From positions 311,001-375,000 of the forward strand of contig OX422197.1 of NCBI GenBank assembly GCA_949130485.1: a stretch of DNA of 64,000 nt, given 5' to 3'. Below, one piece after another: positions 22,451-32,544 of the stretch (position 1 is its first letter; every line of letters begins with the position of its first letter). Made by a program: the position numbers and the translations under genes. The DNA comes from Agelas oroides. Taxonomy: Eukaryota; Porifera; Demospongiae; Agelasida; Agelasidae. The notes below the pieces were generated by a model that saw only the letters and a list, made by a program, of their open reading frames with translations, made no database searches and was not told the DNA's origin.

Positions 22451-22787
22451 AAATGTGAACAACTGTATTTTTATAACTGTTACTTTTCTGATTATTATAC
22501 CAGTAGAATATAGACCAGCCCTTTTTGTTGCCTTGTTTCCAAGTTCTCCTCCAAGAATTGAAGTTTAGTACACAAGCTGTTGCATAAATATTTCAAGGGC
22601 ACAGAATCAGGGTGGGCTACAATTACCCCATCACTGGCACCAGAACACAACTAGTGGCAATTTTTGCTGAAAGACAAATTTGGGCTGGCCTACTAACAGG
22701 TTCCAAGCCTAAAATGGTACTGCATGTACATATATGGGCATGCAATGAAAGCAGAGAACAACACTATTGTAGATATTAAGGATGAAA
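22451..22787. other. Spacer between two convergent MATH-BTB genes
   Basis: About 340 bp of AT-rich 3' flank from both genes. I see no coding signal, repeat or RNA gene. Confidence 0.7.
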
Positions 22788-23783
22788 TCACACAAGTCTA
22801 CGTTTCTTTGAGGGCATCGATGAAGCTGCCATACTATCATTGTGATAAATGAAGTCCCTACAGACTGCTTTTAGTTGTGTTGCATTGTGCATCTCTGCTA
22901 GCGCTAGTGTCTGTGAAACATTCTCCACAGTCAGCTTGTGGCTAAGTGCCTCCTGACACATCAGCTTAAGATGGCCTAACTGGTACTTGTCTGCTGCAAA
23001 CAGCAGTTTAGAAGCCATGTCCTTGAGGTTGAGCTTGGGAGAGTTGCCCGTGTAGATGAATGTGAGCATTTCCTGGACGACAGGTAGCTCAATGTCTGTT
23101 ATCTCAACACGGTTTGTTGATTTCTCTCTCATATTGACCTGGAACATTGTTTTGAACACTGGGGAACGAGCAGATAGCACAAGTCGATGAGCCTTCAGCT
23201 CTTTCCTACCAACCACAAGAGTGACATCGCTGAATTCCTCACTTGACAAGAGGGAGCCGAAGTGAGTGCTCACATCACATTCTGGGACAGCAACAGAGTA
23301 CCTTGACCCAGTGGTGTGTGTCACGTTAGCAAACAAAAACACTGTCACTTTGCAGTAAATAGTGAGGCTGTTGTCAACCAAATATCCATAATAACTGGTG
23401 AACAGCTTATCTCTTCCAATAAAATCACTGAACCCCAGCTCCTTATTGCTTTCAAGTTTTTCAGACTCGGATTCCTTTATATACTCTTGTTTTCCCTTAG
23501 CGTAAATGGCCATTTCCACACTTGCTCTACTGTTGTCATCAGGCTTTGATACTAGCCTAAGATGGAGCGACACGGATGAGTATGAGGGATCCATCTTCAA
23601 CTGCCACTTATAGTGGTCACGACCAGGGCCCGATGAGAAAATGGGGCTCTCCAACATCCTTTCGTATTTTGCGCAGCGCTGGCGAAACTTCTTGATCGTC
23701 CACTGGAAGGAAGACGTAAAGGTATCGTAGTCCGTAACACACCATTTGTCCGCCGCCATCACTGCCATCGCGCCTCTCTGCAA
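22788..23783 (-). CDS. MATH-BTB protein (SPOP-like), intronless
   Basis: A single frame of 331 residues, close to SPOP's 374. The MATH domain begins KWCVTDYDTFTSSFQWTI near residue 12. The BTB domain has FSDVTLVVGRKELKAHRLVL, RSPVFKTMFQVNM and EMLTFIYTGNSPK (about residues 180-260). The 3-box-like FAADKYQLGHLKLMCQEAL and a BACK-type tail follow. The protein ends KKRRLV, a basic tail in the position of the SPOP nuclear localisation signal. Start may be Met1 (23783) or Met6. It is convergent with the larger MATH-BTB gene and shares its WCVTD motif, which suggests a local inverted duplication or repeated retroposition. Confidence 0.92.
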   Translation of the reverse strand: MQRGAMAVMAADKWCVTDYDTFTSSFQWTIKKFRQRCAKYERMLESPIFSSGPGRDHYKWQLKMDPSYSSVSLHLRLVSKPDDNSRASVEMAIYAKGKQEYIKESESEKLESNKELGFSDFIGRDKLFTSYYGYLVDNSLTIYCKVTVFLFANVTHTTGSRYSVAVPECDVSTHFGSLLSSEEFSDVTLVVGRKELKAHRLVLSARSPVFKTMFQVNMREKSTNRVEITDIELPVVQEMLTFIYTGNSPKLNLKDMASKLLFAADKYQLGHLKLMCQEALSHKLTVENVSQTLALAEMHNATQLKAVCRDFIYHNDSMAASSMPSKKRRLV

Positions 23784-23946
23784 AAGAAGGTGGGTGGGGC
23801 TCGCGATCTCCCCCAGACCACTCGGGCACGGTTCGAGACATTATTCATGCATGCAATAATCAAGATGCTTTTTCTGAAGAACTCGGTTACAACTTTCATA
23901 ATGTCGAGGGTACAGTGATTCATTGAGTGCACAACAGTATACCACT

Positions 23947-25889
23947 CTATTTCTTGTGTCCATGTGAGTGAAAGGGATGTGCTGCATGGTGCTGGGGAGC
24001 CATCTTGATAGTGAAGTGCTCCGGGACCTTCACCTGGAGAACAATACACCCACACATTGGAAATACAGTAGCTAGCTAGTTATGTACTGCCATAGATTGT
24101 AAACCTCCGTTACGTAGCTTTACAATCTATGTACTGCTAAACAAAGAATAATGGCAATTGGGTATAGCTAATGTTTTCACATCTTCCCCTAGTCTCAGGC
24201 CCTGAGAACAAAGCTGCCCCACCCACCCACCCACCCAAGTGTTCACATAACAGCTGTTCCCTGTTTCCATACCCTTTCTCCAGTGTGTTGTTGGATAGCG
24301 TGGGAGGTGACAGCTGTGGCAAGGGAGGGGTCCAGGGTCTGGGCCATAGAGGTGGAGCGGAGGGTGGTGGCACTGTCAGCCAGTGGAACAGACAAGGAGG
24401 CAGTGGGATGGAGGGAGAAGTCTGAAGGGGAGTAGATGATAGATCTCGATGATGTACCTTTAAGATGCTCAGTTCACAGTGATAACTTATCTAGAATGGT
24501 TACCAGTAATATGTCTCCGGTGCGTTGCTTCAAAGTGGCCGTGAGGCAGGCCAGCTATGCAAGGAAAGAAAGAGAAGAAAAAACATTTGTCATAAGTTGG
24601 CATGGATATACTTGAAGGGAGGGTGCTGGTAGACAATAAAGGGGTGAACGTTTACCCTCCATCTCAGGCAGGGTGCCAAGGGGGAGTTCAAACTGGTGGT
24701 GTCGGAGAGGTGGGGGACGATGCTGAACACTCTCCTGCTCACCACCATCAAATAATGCTGGGGTGATGTTGCGCCTGTGTGTGTGTTGGGATGGAGGGGG
24801 GTGGGGGGTGGGAGTGAGTGCTGGTGCAAAAACTCCCAGCTACAATTACCTTCTCAATGTCTCATACATTCCCTGCAAACAAAGGGCAGAAAAATTAATT
24901 CAAACATTAAAGTCAGGTGTGTATGACTGTCATCCTTGCTTATCTTGATGCAAACCTGCAGCTTCTGTAACTGTCTGCTCTTCTCCAGCAGCTTATCAGA
25001 TGCCTCATTGTACCTGCTTTTCGTGGAGTCCAAGTCCTTCTTCAAGGCTGCAGAGATGAAGAGCTTGTGATCAAGATACTTCATACAGTAAAGTTCCACA
25101 TAGTATTAGTGCACATAGAAGAAATGGCTCACATGTGATTTGAGACTTTAGAGCTGAATTGGAGGGTACTGTCAAGGAGAAACTGTTGCCTTCATTCCAA
25201 GTTTGTTATACCATGCAAGATGTGTTACATAGTTTGGGGATACAAGCCATCTCGGACTGGTTGACGGCCACCAGCTGCTCATAGTACCCTTCCTGCTGCT
25301 GGGCCTTCTCCACTGCCTTGGTAGCACAAAACTTCTGGTACGCTCGTTCCTGGTGCGCCTGGGGAAGGGAACACATAGTACAATATAGTCAATGCCAGTG
25401 TACCTATCCCCTCTGTCAGTGTGGCACCAATCAATCAACAGTACAACTTTGTTGTGGTGTGTTCTAGTGCTCACTTGATAGGTCCAAAAAGAGACAGCTC
25501 TGGAGCATATCTCCATAATCACTTCAGGTCTCAGACCAGCCAGCACCATCTTGTATGAGTGCATGTGTGAATGTATATGAATAGAGTACTAGTGGTTGTG
25601 TGTGTGTATGTAGTTTATACTTGTACGAGTGTGGACGACTGGACATACAGATTTGTACTGTTCACTCGGCTGCAGGTCCACTCTCACAACATCAAACTTG
25701 TTTGGAAGCTCTGTATTACCTGTGGAAGACAATATTACCACCACCACTAGCTATACATGTCCCACATCACATTGGCTGCCTTACATGCTGGACAAGTCTT
25801 GTGCCTTCCAAATTCCCTGTTTCCATCTTCATCACAGAATATATCTACCACACCAGTCAAGGAGAATGTTCCCTTTTTGCATTAGACGG

Positions 25890-25922
<33 letters not shown>

Positions 25923-26281
25923 TACATACAATACACAAGCAGACAGAGAGACAGACAGATACATACAATACACAGACAGACAGAGAGACAGACAGATACA
26001 TACAATACACAGACAGACAGAGAGACAGACAGAGAGACAGACAGAGAGACAGACACACACTGAAAGGTGCACTTGGATACGAGAACAAGATGTGACCTGC
26101 AGAGTGGAATGAGAGGCTATAAAGTGAACACATCATGAGTGAGGCAGCCTACCATCTTCCGTAGCCAGCAAAAGCTGATAGTAAAGAGACTTCAGTGTTT
26201 GTGTGCCCAGTGACTCACCCATGCAAAACTGTTGAGTCTCTTGCGACATTTCTTGAAGTTGCAGATCAGGTCGTCATCCAT
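23947..26281 (-). CDS. CCNB1IP1: CCNB1IP1/HEI10, RING-type meiotic crossover regulator
   Basis: Twelve exons sum to 921 nt (306 residues; human 277): 26281-26219, 26096-26081, 25844-25785, 25719-25649, 25549-25475, 25358-25244, 25047-24956, 24872-24850, 24774-24656, 24554-24504, 24421-24273 and 24033-23947. HEI10 is a SUMO/ubiquitin E3-type protein that marks crossover sites on meiotic chromosomes. The RING is assembled over four exons: LICNFKKCRKRL, then VTSCSH, IFCDEDG and TCPACN. Next come PSEQYKS-MVLAGLRPEVIMEICSRA and SFWTYQ-AHQERAYQKF, strongly family-specific, and a coiled coil (DKLLEKSRQLQKLQ-GMYETLRR). The C-terminus is proline/serine-rich and poorly conserved, so the last two or three exons are less sure. 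Exon 2 is only 16 nt. Confidence 0.88.
24091..24131. repeat. Short foldback with 7-bp direct flanks
   Basis: CATAGATTGTAAA (24091-24103) faces TTTACAATCTATG (24119-24131). The copies of gtactgc at 24084-24090 and 24131-24137 look like a target duplication. It lies in the last CCNB1IP1 intron and its ends differ from the TAGTCTCGT family. Confidence 0.55.
25845..26080 (-). other. CCNB1IP1 intron 2, candidate U12-type, with (GACA)n repeats
   Basis: On the minus strand the donor is GTATCCAAG and the 3' end is ctCCTTGACtggtgtggtag. The branch match to TTCCTTRAC is 8 of 9, with about 11 nt to the AG. The intron body contains GACA/GACAGA microsatellite repeats (about 25889-26057). Confidence 0.5.
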
Positions 26282-26593
26282 AGCTCCGCGGGAACCAGTC
26301 ACCTTAGCAACGGAGCAAATTTGCTGCAGACCCTCTGGTACAAGCTATGTCATGTACTGTTTGAGCAGTTTTAACACACTAGCCCAATATCTGTCGCTTG
26401 CATTCGTTCACGTTTTTACAGACGGGCTAGAGTGCAGTAATGCAGCTGCAGAAAGATGCAACGCAGTTGCGCATGCGCATGCGGTATGGGCGTGGCAAAA
26501 AGCATAACCAGCCCCACCCCTTTAAGTGCACAGTTGTTAGCAAGACAACAGATTTACAAATTAAGCGATCGGTTTGCAGGACACTACAGTCAG

Positions 26594-29500
26594 CTAGAGC
26601 AGTGTGCAGACAGAGCTGGTGACATGTCTGGGAGGGTTTCCAGCTCTAGAAGAGTTCAAAGGTCCATCAGGCTCGTCCTCTGCCCCAAGGGAAGCTGACA
26701 GCTGGGCCACGTGCTTCCGCTGCTGATGAGCTAGGAGTAAAAAAAAAAAAAAAAAAAGAGTCAAGTTCAACAACCTCAATCCCATAGTGGCCTGTACCTT
26801 TCATGTATATTTCTCTGTCAAATGTGACCACAGAACTGGGTATCCTGGATGTAGGAAGATGACACCACACACACAATGAACACACAGTCATTGTGATAAT
26901 AGGCAACACTGAACTCACCCGTCCAATTCACTACTGGGCTCCAGCTTGACCCTGAAAGCTGCAAAGACTGGTCTGTGGGAAATGAACAACAGTTTGAAAG
27001 ATCAGCATTATCCAATGCATGTAGATACATTATTCCTAGTCTTCTAGATTTACATACTGTGTGTGGTGTACATGGTACCTGTGGTCTGAGCACCTCAGTG
27101 TTCCACAACTGTCGTAGCCACATCCTGTGATAGTGCCACTATTGGACCGGAACAGAATGCGATCCTGGAAATGAGTACATAAAGGTATATGCTTGTATAA
27201 TGGTGGCCATGTGGGAGGAGGATACTTTTCTCCCCATGTGACCTAAGTACTACATGTACAACAATACAGGTGTAGAGAGGGCTTATGTGACACAATGTGG
27301 CTTACGGTCCATGAGGGCTTATGTGACACAATGTGGCTTACGGTCCATGAGGGCGTTCTTTTTCTCTCAGAAGAGTCATAGGTGTCCGAGTGAAGGTCAA
27401 ATTTGTATGTGGGAGGGAAGGTGATTGGCTGCTCTGAAAATCCCTCAAAGACATTGCCTGAGACAAATTGACCAGTATGAAGCACTGAATAAAAACAAGT
27501 TAGTACTGTGCAGTACTGTGCAATGACTGTGCAGTACTGTGCAATGACTGTGCAGTACTGTGCAATGACTGTATGGGAGCAGCTAATGGAGTTGTGACCC
27601 ACCTTGCAGTATCTCCTTGGTCAGCTGATCGTGCAGCAGTAAGGACTGTAAGAGGGAAAGGTGCATGTGCAGTGTCATCGCACCACTACCAATCGCTGTA
27701 CATCCCATATACTACTCCACCCACCATGCAGTCTGAGTCATTCAGGTGTTCGTCCACCTTGGTCCTCTCCATCTCAACACGATAGTTGAAGTCTCCAAAC
27801 CAGAACACATAGTCAAACGCATTCACACCACCCTCTACAAAGGGACGAACGATAACCACTCAACACACAGCAATAACAAGCCTTGTATTAGTGACTGTGT
27901 AAGCCTTACCTTTATCACCGGCTTCATCTGAGAGGGCTAAATTTGCAGCTATTCTTTGCATGTCAGAGTTTCTCTCTGTCACCCTGTGATCATGAGCTAA
28001 CAGAGACAGAGTGAGCAACGTAACACCGTGACTGGTTCATACAGACAGTGTGGTGTGTACGCACCAGTGAAGTTTGACATAATGTGCATGCACCAGTGAC
28101 TGGTTCATACAGACAGTGTGGTGTGTACGCACCAGTGACTGGTTCATGCAGACAGTGTGGTGTGTACGCACCAGTGAAATGTGATGTAATGAAGAGGAAG
28201 GAGGATCCAAACAGAGTGAAACAGAGCCCCACTCCCCCCTTGGTCTTGATCAGTGTGCCCGGCCTCGTGGCATAACCAGCAGAGCGCACAGCTGAGGGGG
28301 CACACATTGGAGGCATATAGTGTTAGGAAGGAGAGAACTCAACAGCTCAAGCTAAGTAGATAGAGAAGCTCAATGGTGAAAGTTTTTACTCTGGAGCTCC
28401 AGGAGCTGTAAAGAAATGCGTTACTTGCAGGTGGGATTCACATTAGTTAGCCTACTGTTGAAAGGGCTCTATCCACTTGATCACAAGTCACCCCCCACGT
28501 CCAAGTGGCTAGGTGTCTGGGCTCACCTGAGCAGTACCAGATGAGGTCTCTCCTGAGGAAGAGGAGCAGGCAGATGACTCCGAGTGAGGCCGAGTGCACC
28601 AGCACAAAGGACGGACCCAGCGTCTGTTGGAGCAGCACCTCCCATTCATGTCTGGAGAAAAGCAGACCATTCAGGAAAAGAGCCAATCTCCCTAGCAACC
28701 CCAGGCCCATAGGGAAGTCAAGAGTTTGCAATTGGCTATGAGTCCACGCACTAATCTGTCTAGCTACGCCCACCTTGAAGAAGTGCTTTCCTGGGTGCCT
28801 ATGACATACACGTCTGCTGCCTGCTCATGTGAGGTGGGAAGGAGAAGGTCATCCAGACAAGGGGGAAGATCCTGTAATTTAGGTAAACACCCAGTGAGCA
28901 ACTGTAGCCTTGTTCCCAGGCTCCTCCCCAGCTTTTTGATCACACGAAATATGCAATTAAAAAACCTGGAAGGGGGCTGGGAATAAGGCATTGCCATGAT
29001 ATCACATGTCAACACAAACCTTCTCTTCATGCATATTCCAAGTAGTCACAAATACTTTAGCATGTCCATCAGGAAAGCAGCTTTCCAACTGTCTCTGGCT
29101 ATCAAACACCCAGCTTGTATTCGCAGACGGTCTTCTCCCACCTTTGCGCAGGTCAGTTGTCAGGAGTGGACCAAAGAATGTGGAGTTGAGAGAGTTAGCA
29201 GACGATAATCTCAAGTGTGAAGCATTACTGGAAGAGGTGCTCTTGAGGGCTGTGGAATGAGTCGGTGAGGTTGGATTTGAATTGGGAGGCGGTCTGTTAG
29301 GTAATCCACTATTTGAATTATTGAGTGTACCATCAGGGTGGACCCGGTTCTTTCTGGCTAGTCGTCCTTTGGGTGGATGTTTTGAGTCTACAGGTGAGGT
29401 GGGGAAGGTACTGTTTGATGAGCTCCTGCTGCCGGGAGAGGTGTGGGGCCTTGTTCTGCTGGGAAGAGGAGGGAGAGTTGTACTTAAAAAGCCGGTCTTG

Positions 29501-30006
29501 GGTGAAGACTTTGAGTGGTGAGGGTGAACTTGGGCAGTGGGGACCGCTTTGGGTCTGTCAGAGAAAACATCATCACTTTCATAGTCTGAACTGTCCGTGG
29601 GCAACTCTTTGTCCCTGAAAATGGCTGATGAGACACTCTGGGGGTGCATGGGGTGGGATATGGGGGTGACGTGCAGCACCCGATGTGGGGTGGAGTGTAC
29701 CACCCTCCCACTGAGTTCCAACTTTTCACTGAACACATCACTGGAGATGCCATTCAAAAGTTCATCTGCACCACCACTGTAGTCTAAAACATCCCCACTA
29801 GAGCCCCGATTGGGAATGGATTCCCATACGCTGTGATCATAGTGGGGCTTGGTGTCTAGCGATTTAGGCTCAGTGACAAACTCCGGACTCTCTGACGCCT
29901 GAGACACCTCCAGCTGCTGCCGCTGGCTCCCAGCCCTCAGCACCACCCTCCGCCGCCTGCCTCTCGGCTCTAGTTCTCGATCTCGCGGTTGGTCAGTGGT
30001 TTCCAT
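26594..30006 (-). CDS. INPP5E: INPP5E, inositol polyphosphate 5-phosphatase with CaaX box
   Basis: Twelve exons: 30006-29020, 28871-28774, 28651-28527, 28291-28172, 27996-27910, 27834-27725, 27645-27603, 27457-27342, 27164-27079, 26972-26929, 26844-26798 and 26730-26594; about 665 residues (human 644). It removes the 5-phosphate from PI(4,5)P2 and PI(3,4,5)P3 and keeps the ciliary membrane PI4P-rich. A 310-residue disordered Ser/Pro-rich N-terminus precedes the catalytic core: [75 protein letters not shown] and [11 protein letters not shown]. The last residues are CTLL, a prenylation motif. Two introns begin with tandem copies of their own splice donor. NUBPL starts 258 bp away, divergently. 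Confidence 0.93.
27281..27353. repeat. 36-bp tandem duplication spanning an INPP5E splice donor
   Basis: Two identical copies of a 36-bp unit that starts gagggcttatgtgacacaat and includes the exon end (TCATGGACC on the minus strand) plus its gtaagc donor. Both copies carry a usable-looking donor. Confidence 0.85.
28030..28178. repeat. Tandem repeat re-copying another INPP5E splice donor
   Basis: Three to four copies of a roughly 55-60/41-bp unit built on gactggttcatacagacagt and gtgtgtacgcaccagtga. On the minus strand each copy repeats the CACTG-gtgcgtac junction that ends the exon 28291-28172. Confidence 0.8.
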
Positions 30007-30263
30007 GACAACCGCCTAACTTTTCCCCACAACAAGGAGTCATGAACACACTTCTTCGTCATGTATCCATGAGCAGCACACGATGTCCATGCTCTCAGTG
30101 GAGTAGAGCGATGAGAAAAATCATAATATTCCTTGTCATACACTCGAGTATTCGGTAGAAGGATAGATCGGTCAATCCATGCAATCATGCAATCATGCAA
30201 TCATCCCGCGAGAGGAATGCTGGAAGGGTGTGGCTTTTGGGATGCAAACATAGATGAATCTGA
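30007..30263. promoter_or_regulatory. Likely shared promoter region, INPP5E / NUBPL
   Basis: 257 bp between divergent start codons (30006 minus, 30264 plus). It includes tcaatccatgcaatcatgca-type short tandem copies near 30172-30205. There are no reading frames of note. Confidence 0.45.
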
Positions 30264-32069
30264 TTGGCTAGACTACGTACAAGCATGGTACGGGCGAATA
30301 TGCGCGGCTGGTTGTTGCGCCGTTTCAGCTCCGCATCTTCCGATGAGGCCATGCGAAGAGGTCTTCCAAGGAAGTGGCCCATTGCTGGAGTCAACCACGT
30401 GTTGGTGGTCGCCTCTGGGAAGGGAGGAGTGGGCAAATCCACTACAGCTGGTACTTCTGATGATGTAATAGCAAACGGTTTGTATTGTGAATCAGTGCAA
30501 GTGATGACGTAATTGCTCTGTTTTGCAGTGAATCTTGCTCTGGGAATGGCCTCAATTAATAAGGTATATATACCTATCTCCCTCCAACCCAAGCTTTCTG
30601 TTCCAGATTTTTTGTCTTGCAGCTTTGGAGAAAATAATTTCTTTGTCCAAAGCTGCGAGACAATCTCCAGAACGGAATACAGAAATCTCATGTGTCGGAC
30701 CTCTTGCCTACATGTATGGTGCTACCAACTGTTGTTTGTAGAATCTGTCTGTTGGCCTGTTGGATGCAGATGTGTACGGTCCCTCGATACCCCGGATGAT
30801 GAATCTATCTGGGCAACCAGAAGTCTCGAAACGTATGTGGGTATACCAGTATATGAGTTTGCCATATGGTTGACTAACGTGCCTCCTTCTTCTTCTACTT
30901 GGCTACTGTGCAGAAGACAGAATGATACCCCTGACCAACTATGGTATCAAATGGTGGGTGTGGTTTGTACAACTGAAACACTGGTTGCTATTGGTGGAGC
31001 TCCTTGTCTTTATGCAGCATGTCCATGGGGTTCTTAGTTGAGGAAAAGGATGCCATTGTGTGGAGAGGACTGATGGTACGTTGAACCAGCTGAGTGGTGC
31101 AACAGTTGAGTCAGGATGTGGCGATTGTTTTCCACTGTCCAGGTGATGTCTGCCATACAGAAGCTGCTGAGGGGAGTAGACTGGGGCCAACTGGATGTAC
31201 TGGTGGTTGACCTGCCCCCAGGTACCGGAGACACGCAGCTCACCATTTCCCAGCAGATCCCCATCTCTGGCGCTGTGATTGTGACCACTCCACAGGATAT
31301 TGCACTGCTGGATGCCAGGAGGGGTGCCGAGATGTTCAGGAAGGTCCATGTACCTGTGAGTGTCCTTCTTCCCTCCCTACCTGACTTACCCATCTTTCTT
31401 CCTCTTCCCTTCACTTTGACTTGTAGAAGGTGAGAGTTCCCTCTTTCTCCCAACTCCCTCCCTTTCTTCACTCCCCCCTCCTCCCTCCACATGTAGGAGG
31501 TGTATAATACTCAACGCAGCATGAGTATCCATGTCTTCTCTTTAGTCACCCTCCCCCCACTTTCTTTGATCCTCACTCCCTTCTCCTCCTCCTCTCTCCA
31601 CTCTGTCCAGGTTCTGGGTCTAGTGCAGAACATGAGCTGTTTCACGTGCCCAAAGTGCGGCCATAAGACGCATGTGTTTGGAGAAGATGGAGCACGAAGC
31701 TTGGCAGAGGAGATGGGCATGGAACTGCTAGGTGTGTGTGCAACACCCTCTGCAACAACTTCCAACTATTGAATTCCGGTTTTGGACACACAGGCGATGT
31801 TCCTCTTCACCTCAACATCCGGGAGACGTCTGATGTTGGTAGACCCATCGTGGTGTCACAGCCTGACAGTGCCGAGGTACATCATGACACCATTAACAGT
31901 GTCCGAGAGAAGACTTAAGTAGCCTGTTGAGATGGTCTGGAATTGAGTCATGCACCTCCTTTCCTTGTTGCAGGCCGACATTTATCGGAGAATAGCAAGA
32001 TCTGTACTGGAGAAACTGCCACCTTCAAATCCATACGACCCCAGACCACCACACAGAATGAGAACATGA
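30264..32069 (+). CDS. NUBPL: NUBPL (Ind1), mitochondrial complex I Fe-S assembly ATPase
   Basis: Nine exons sum to 924 nt (307 residues; human 319): 30264-30450, 30529-30563, 30742-30832, 30914-30953, 31018-31075, 31143-31355, 31611-31731, 31794-31876 and 31974-32069. NUBPL delivers 4Fe-4S clusters to respiratory complex I. An Arg-rich, acid-free N-terminus ([19 protein letters not shown]) fits a mitochondrial presequence. The deviant Walker [15 protein letters not shown] is followed by [30 protein letters not shown] and the cluster-binding [12 protein letters not shown] (CxxC). [11 protein letters not shown] and [11 protein letters not shown] close the ATPase fold. Start could also be Met8 (30285). 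Confidence 0.95.
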
Positions 32070-32544
32070 ACTGAGCAATGCACATCTGCCACATACCATA
32101 TTAGGTAGTACATGTAATTTTTGTATGTGTGCACTACTGTGTAGTCTATACAAGTAATATTGTACATGATCTGTATGTCCATATGGTTAGGGTATTTTAA
32201 ATGATGTCCTTATATGTCTACTGTGTGTGTGTGTAGTGGATATACATGTACCTAGATCATGTATAAGAGTTCAACAGAGCTTTCTGCGAAGGGTGTAAGA
32301 GATTTCAAGCTAGTTGTGATCCTACCAGCACGTGAGACGTTGTGAAGATGTCTGTCTACAATTCAAGATTTTGGATGCATGAGGCTTCATCCTGGTTGTA
32401 GACCCTCAACTTGGAGACATGTAACTGATGACGTCTCTCCACTGGAAGTAGAAACAGTCATGACAAACAAGGAGTATACATCACAAATGTAACAACAGTC
32501 ATGACAAACGAGGAGTATACATGACAAAAGTAACAACAGTGTTC
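32070..32544. other. Spacer between convergent NUBPL and STEEP1
   Basis: 475 bp of 3' flank. It holds a short tgtgtg run (32223-32234) and two copies of an approximately 26-bp unit (agtcatgacaaac...gagtatacat) at about 32455-32525. No gene was seen. Confidence 0.65.

Noticed and set aside
25600-26136. Frames through the GACA repeats on both strands
   Set aside because: Microsatellite in CCNB1IP1 intron 2. The only coding sequence nearby is exons 2, 3 and 4 on the minus strand.
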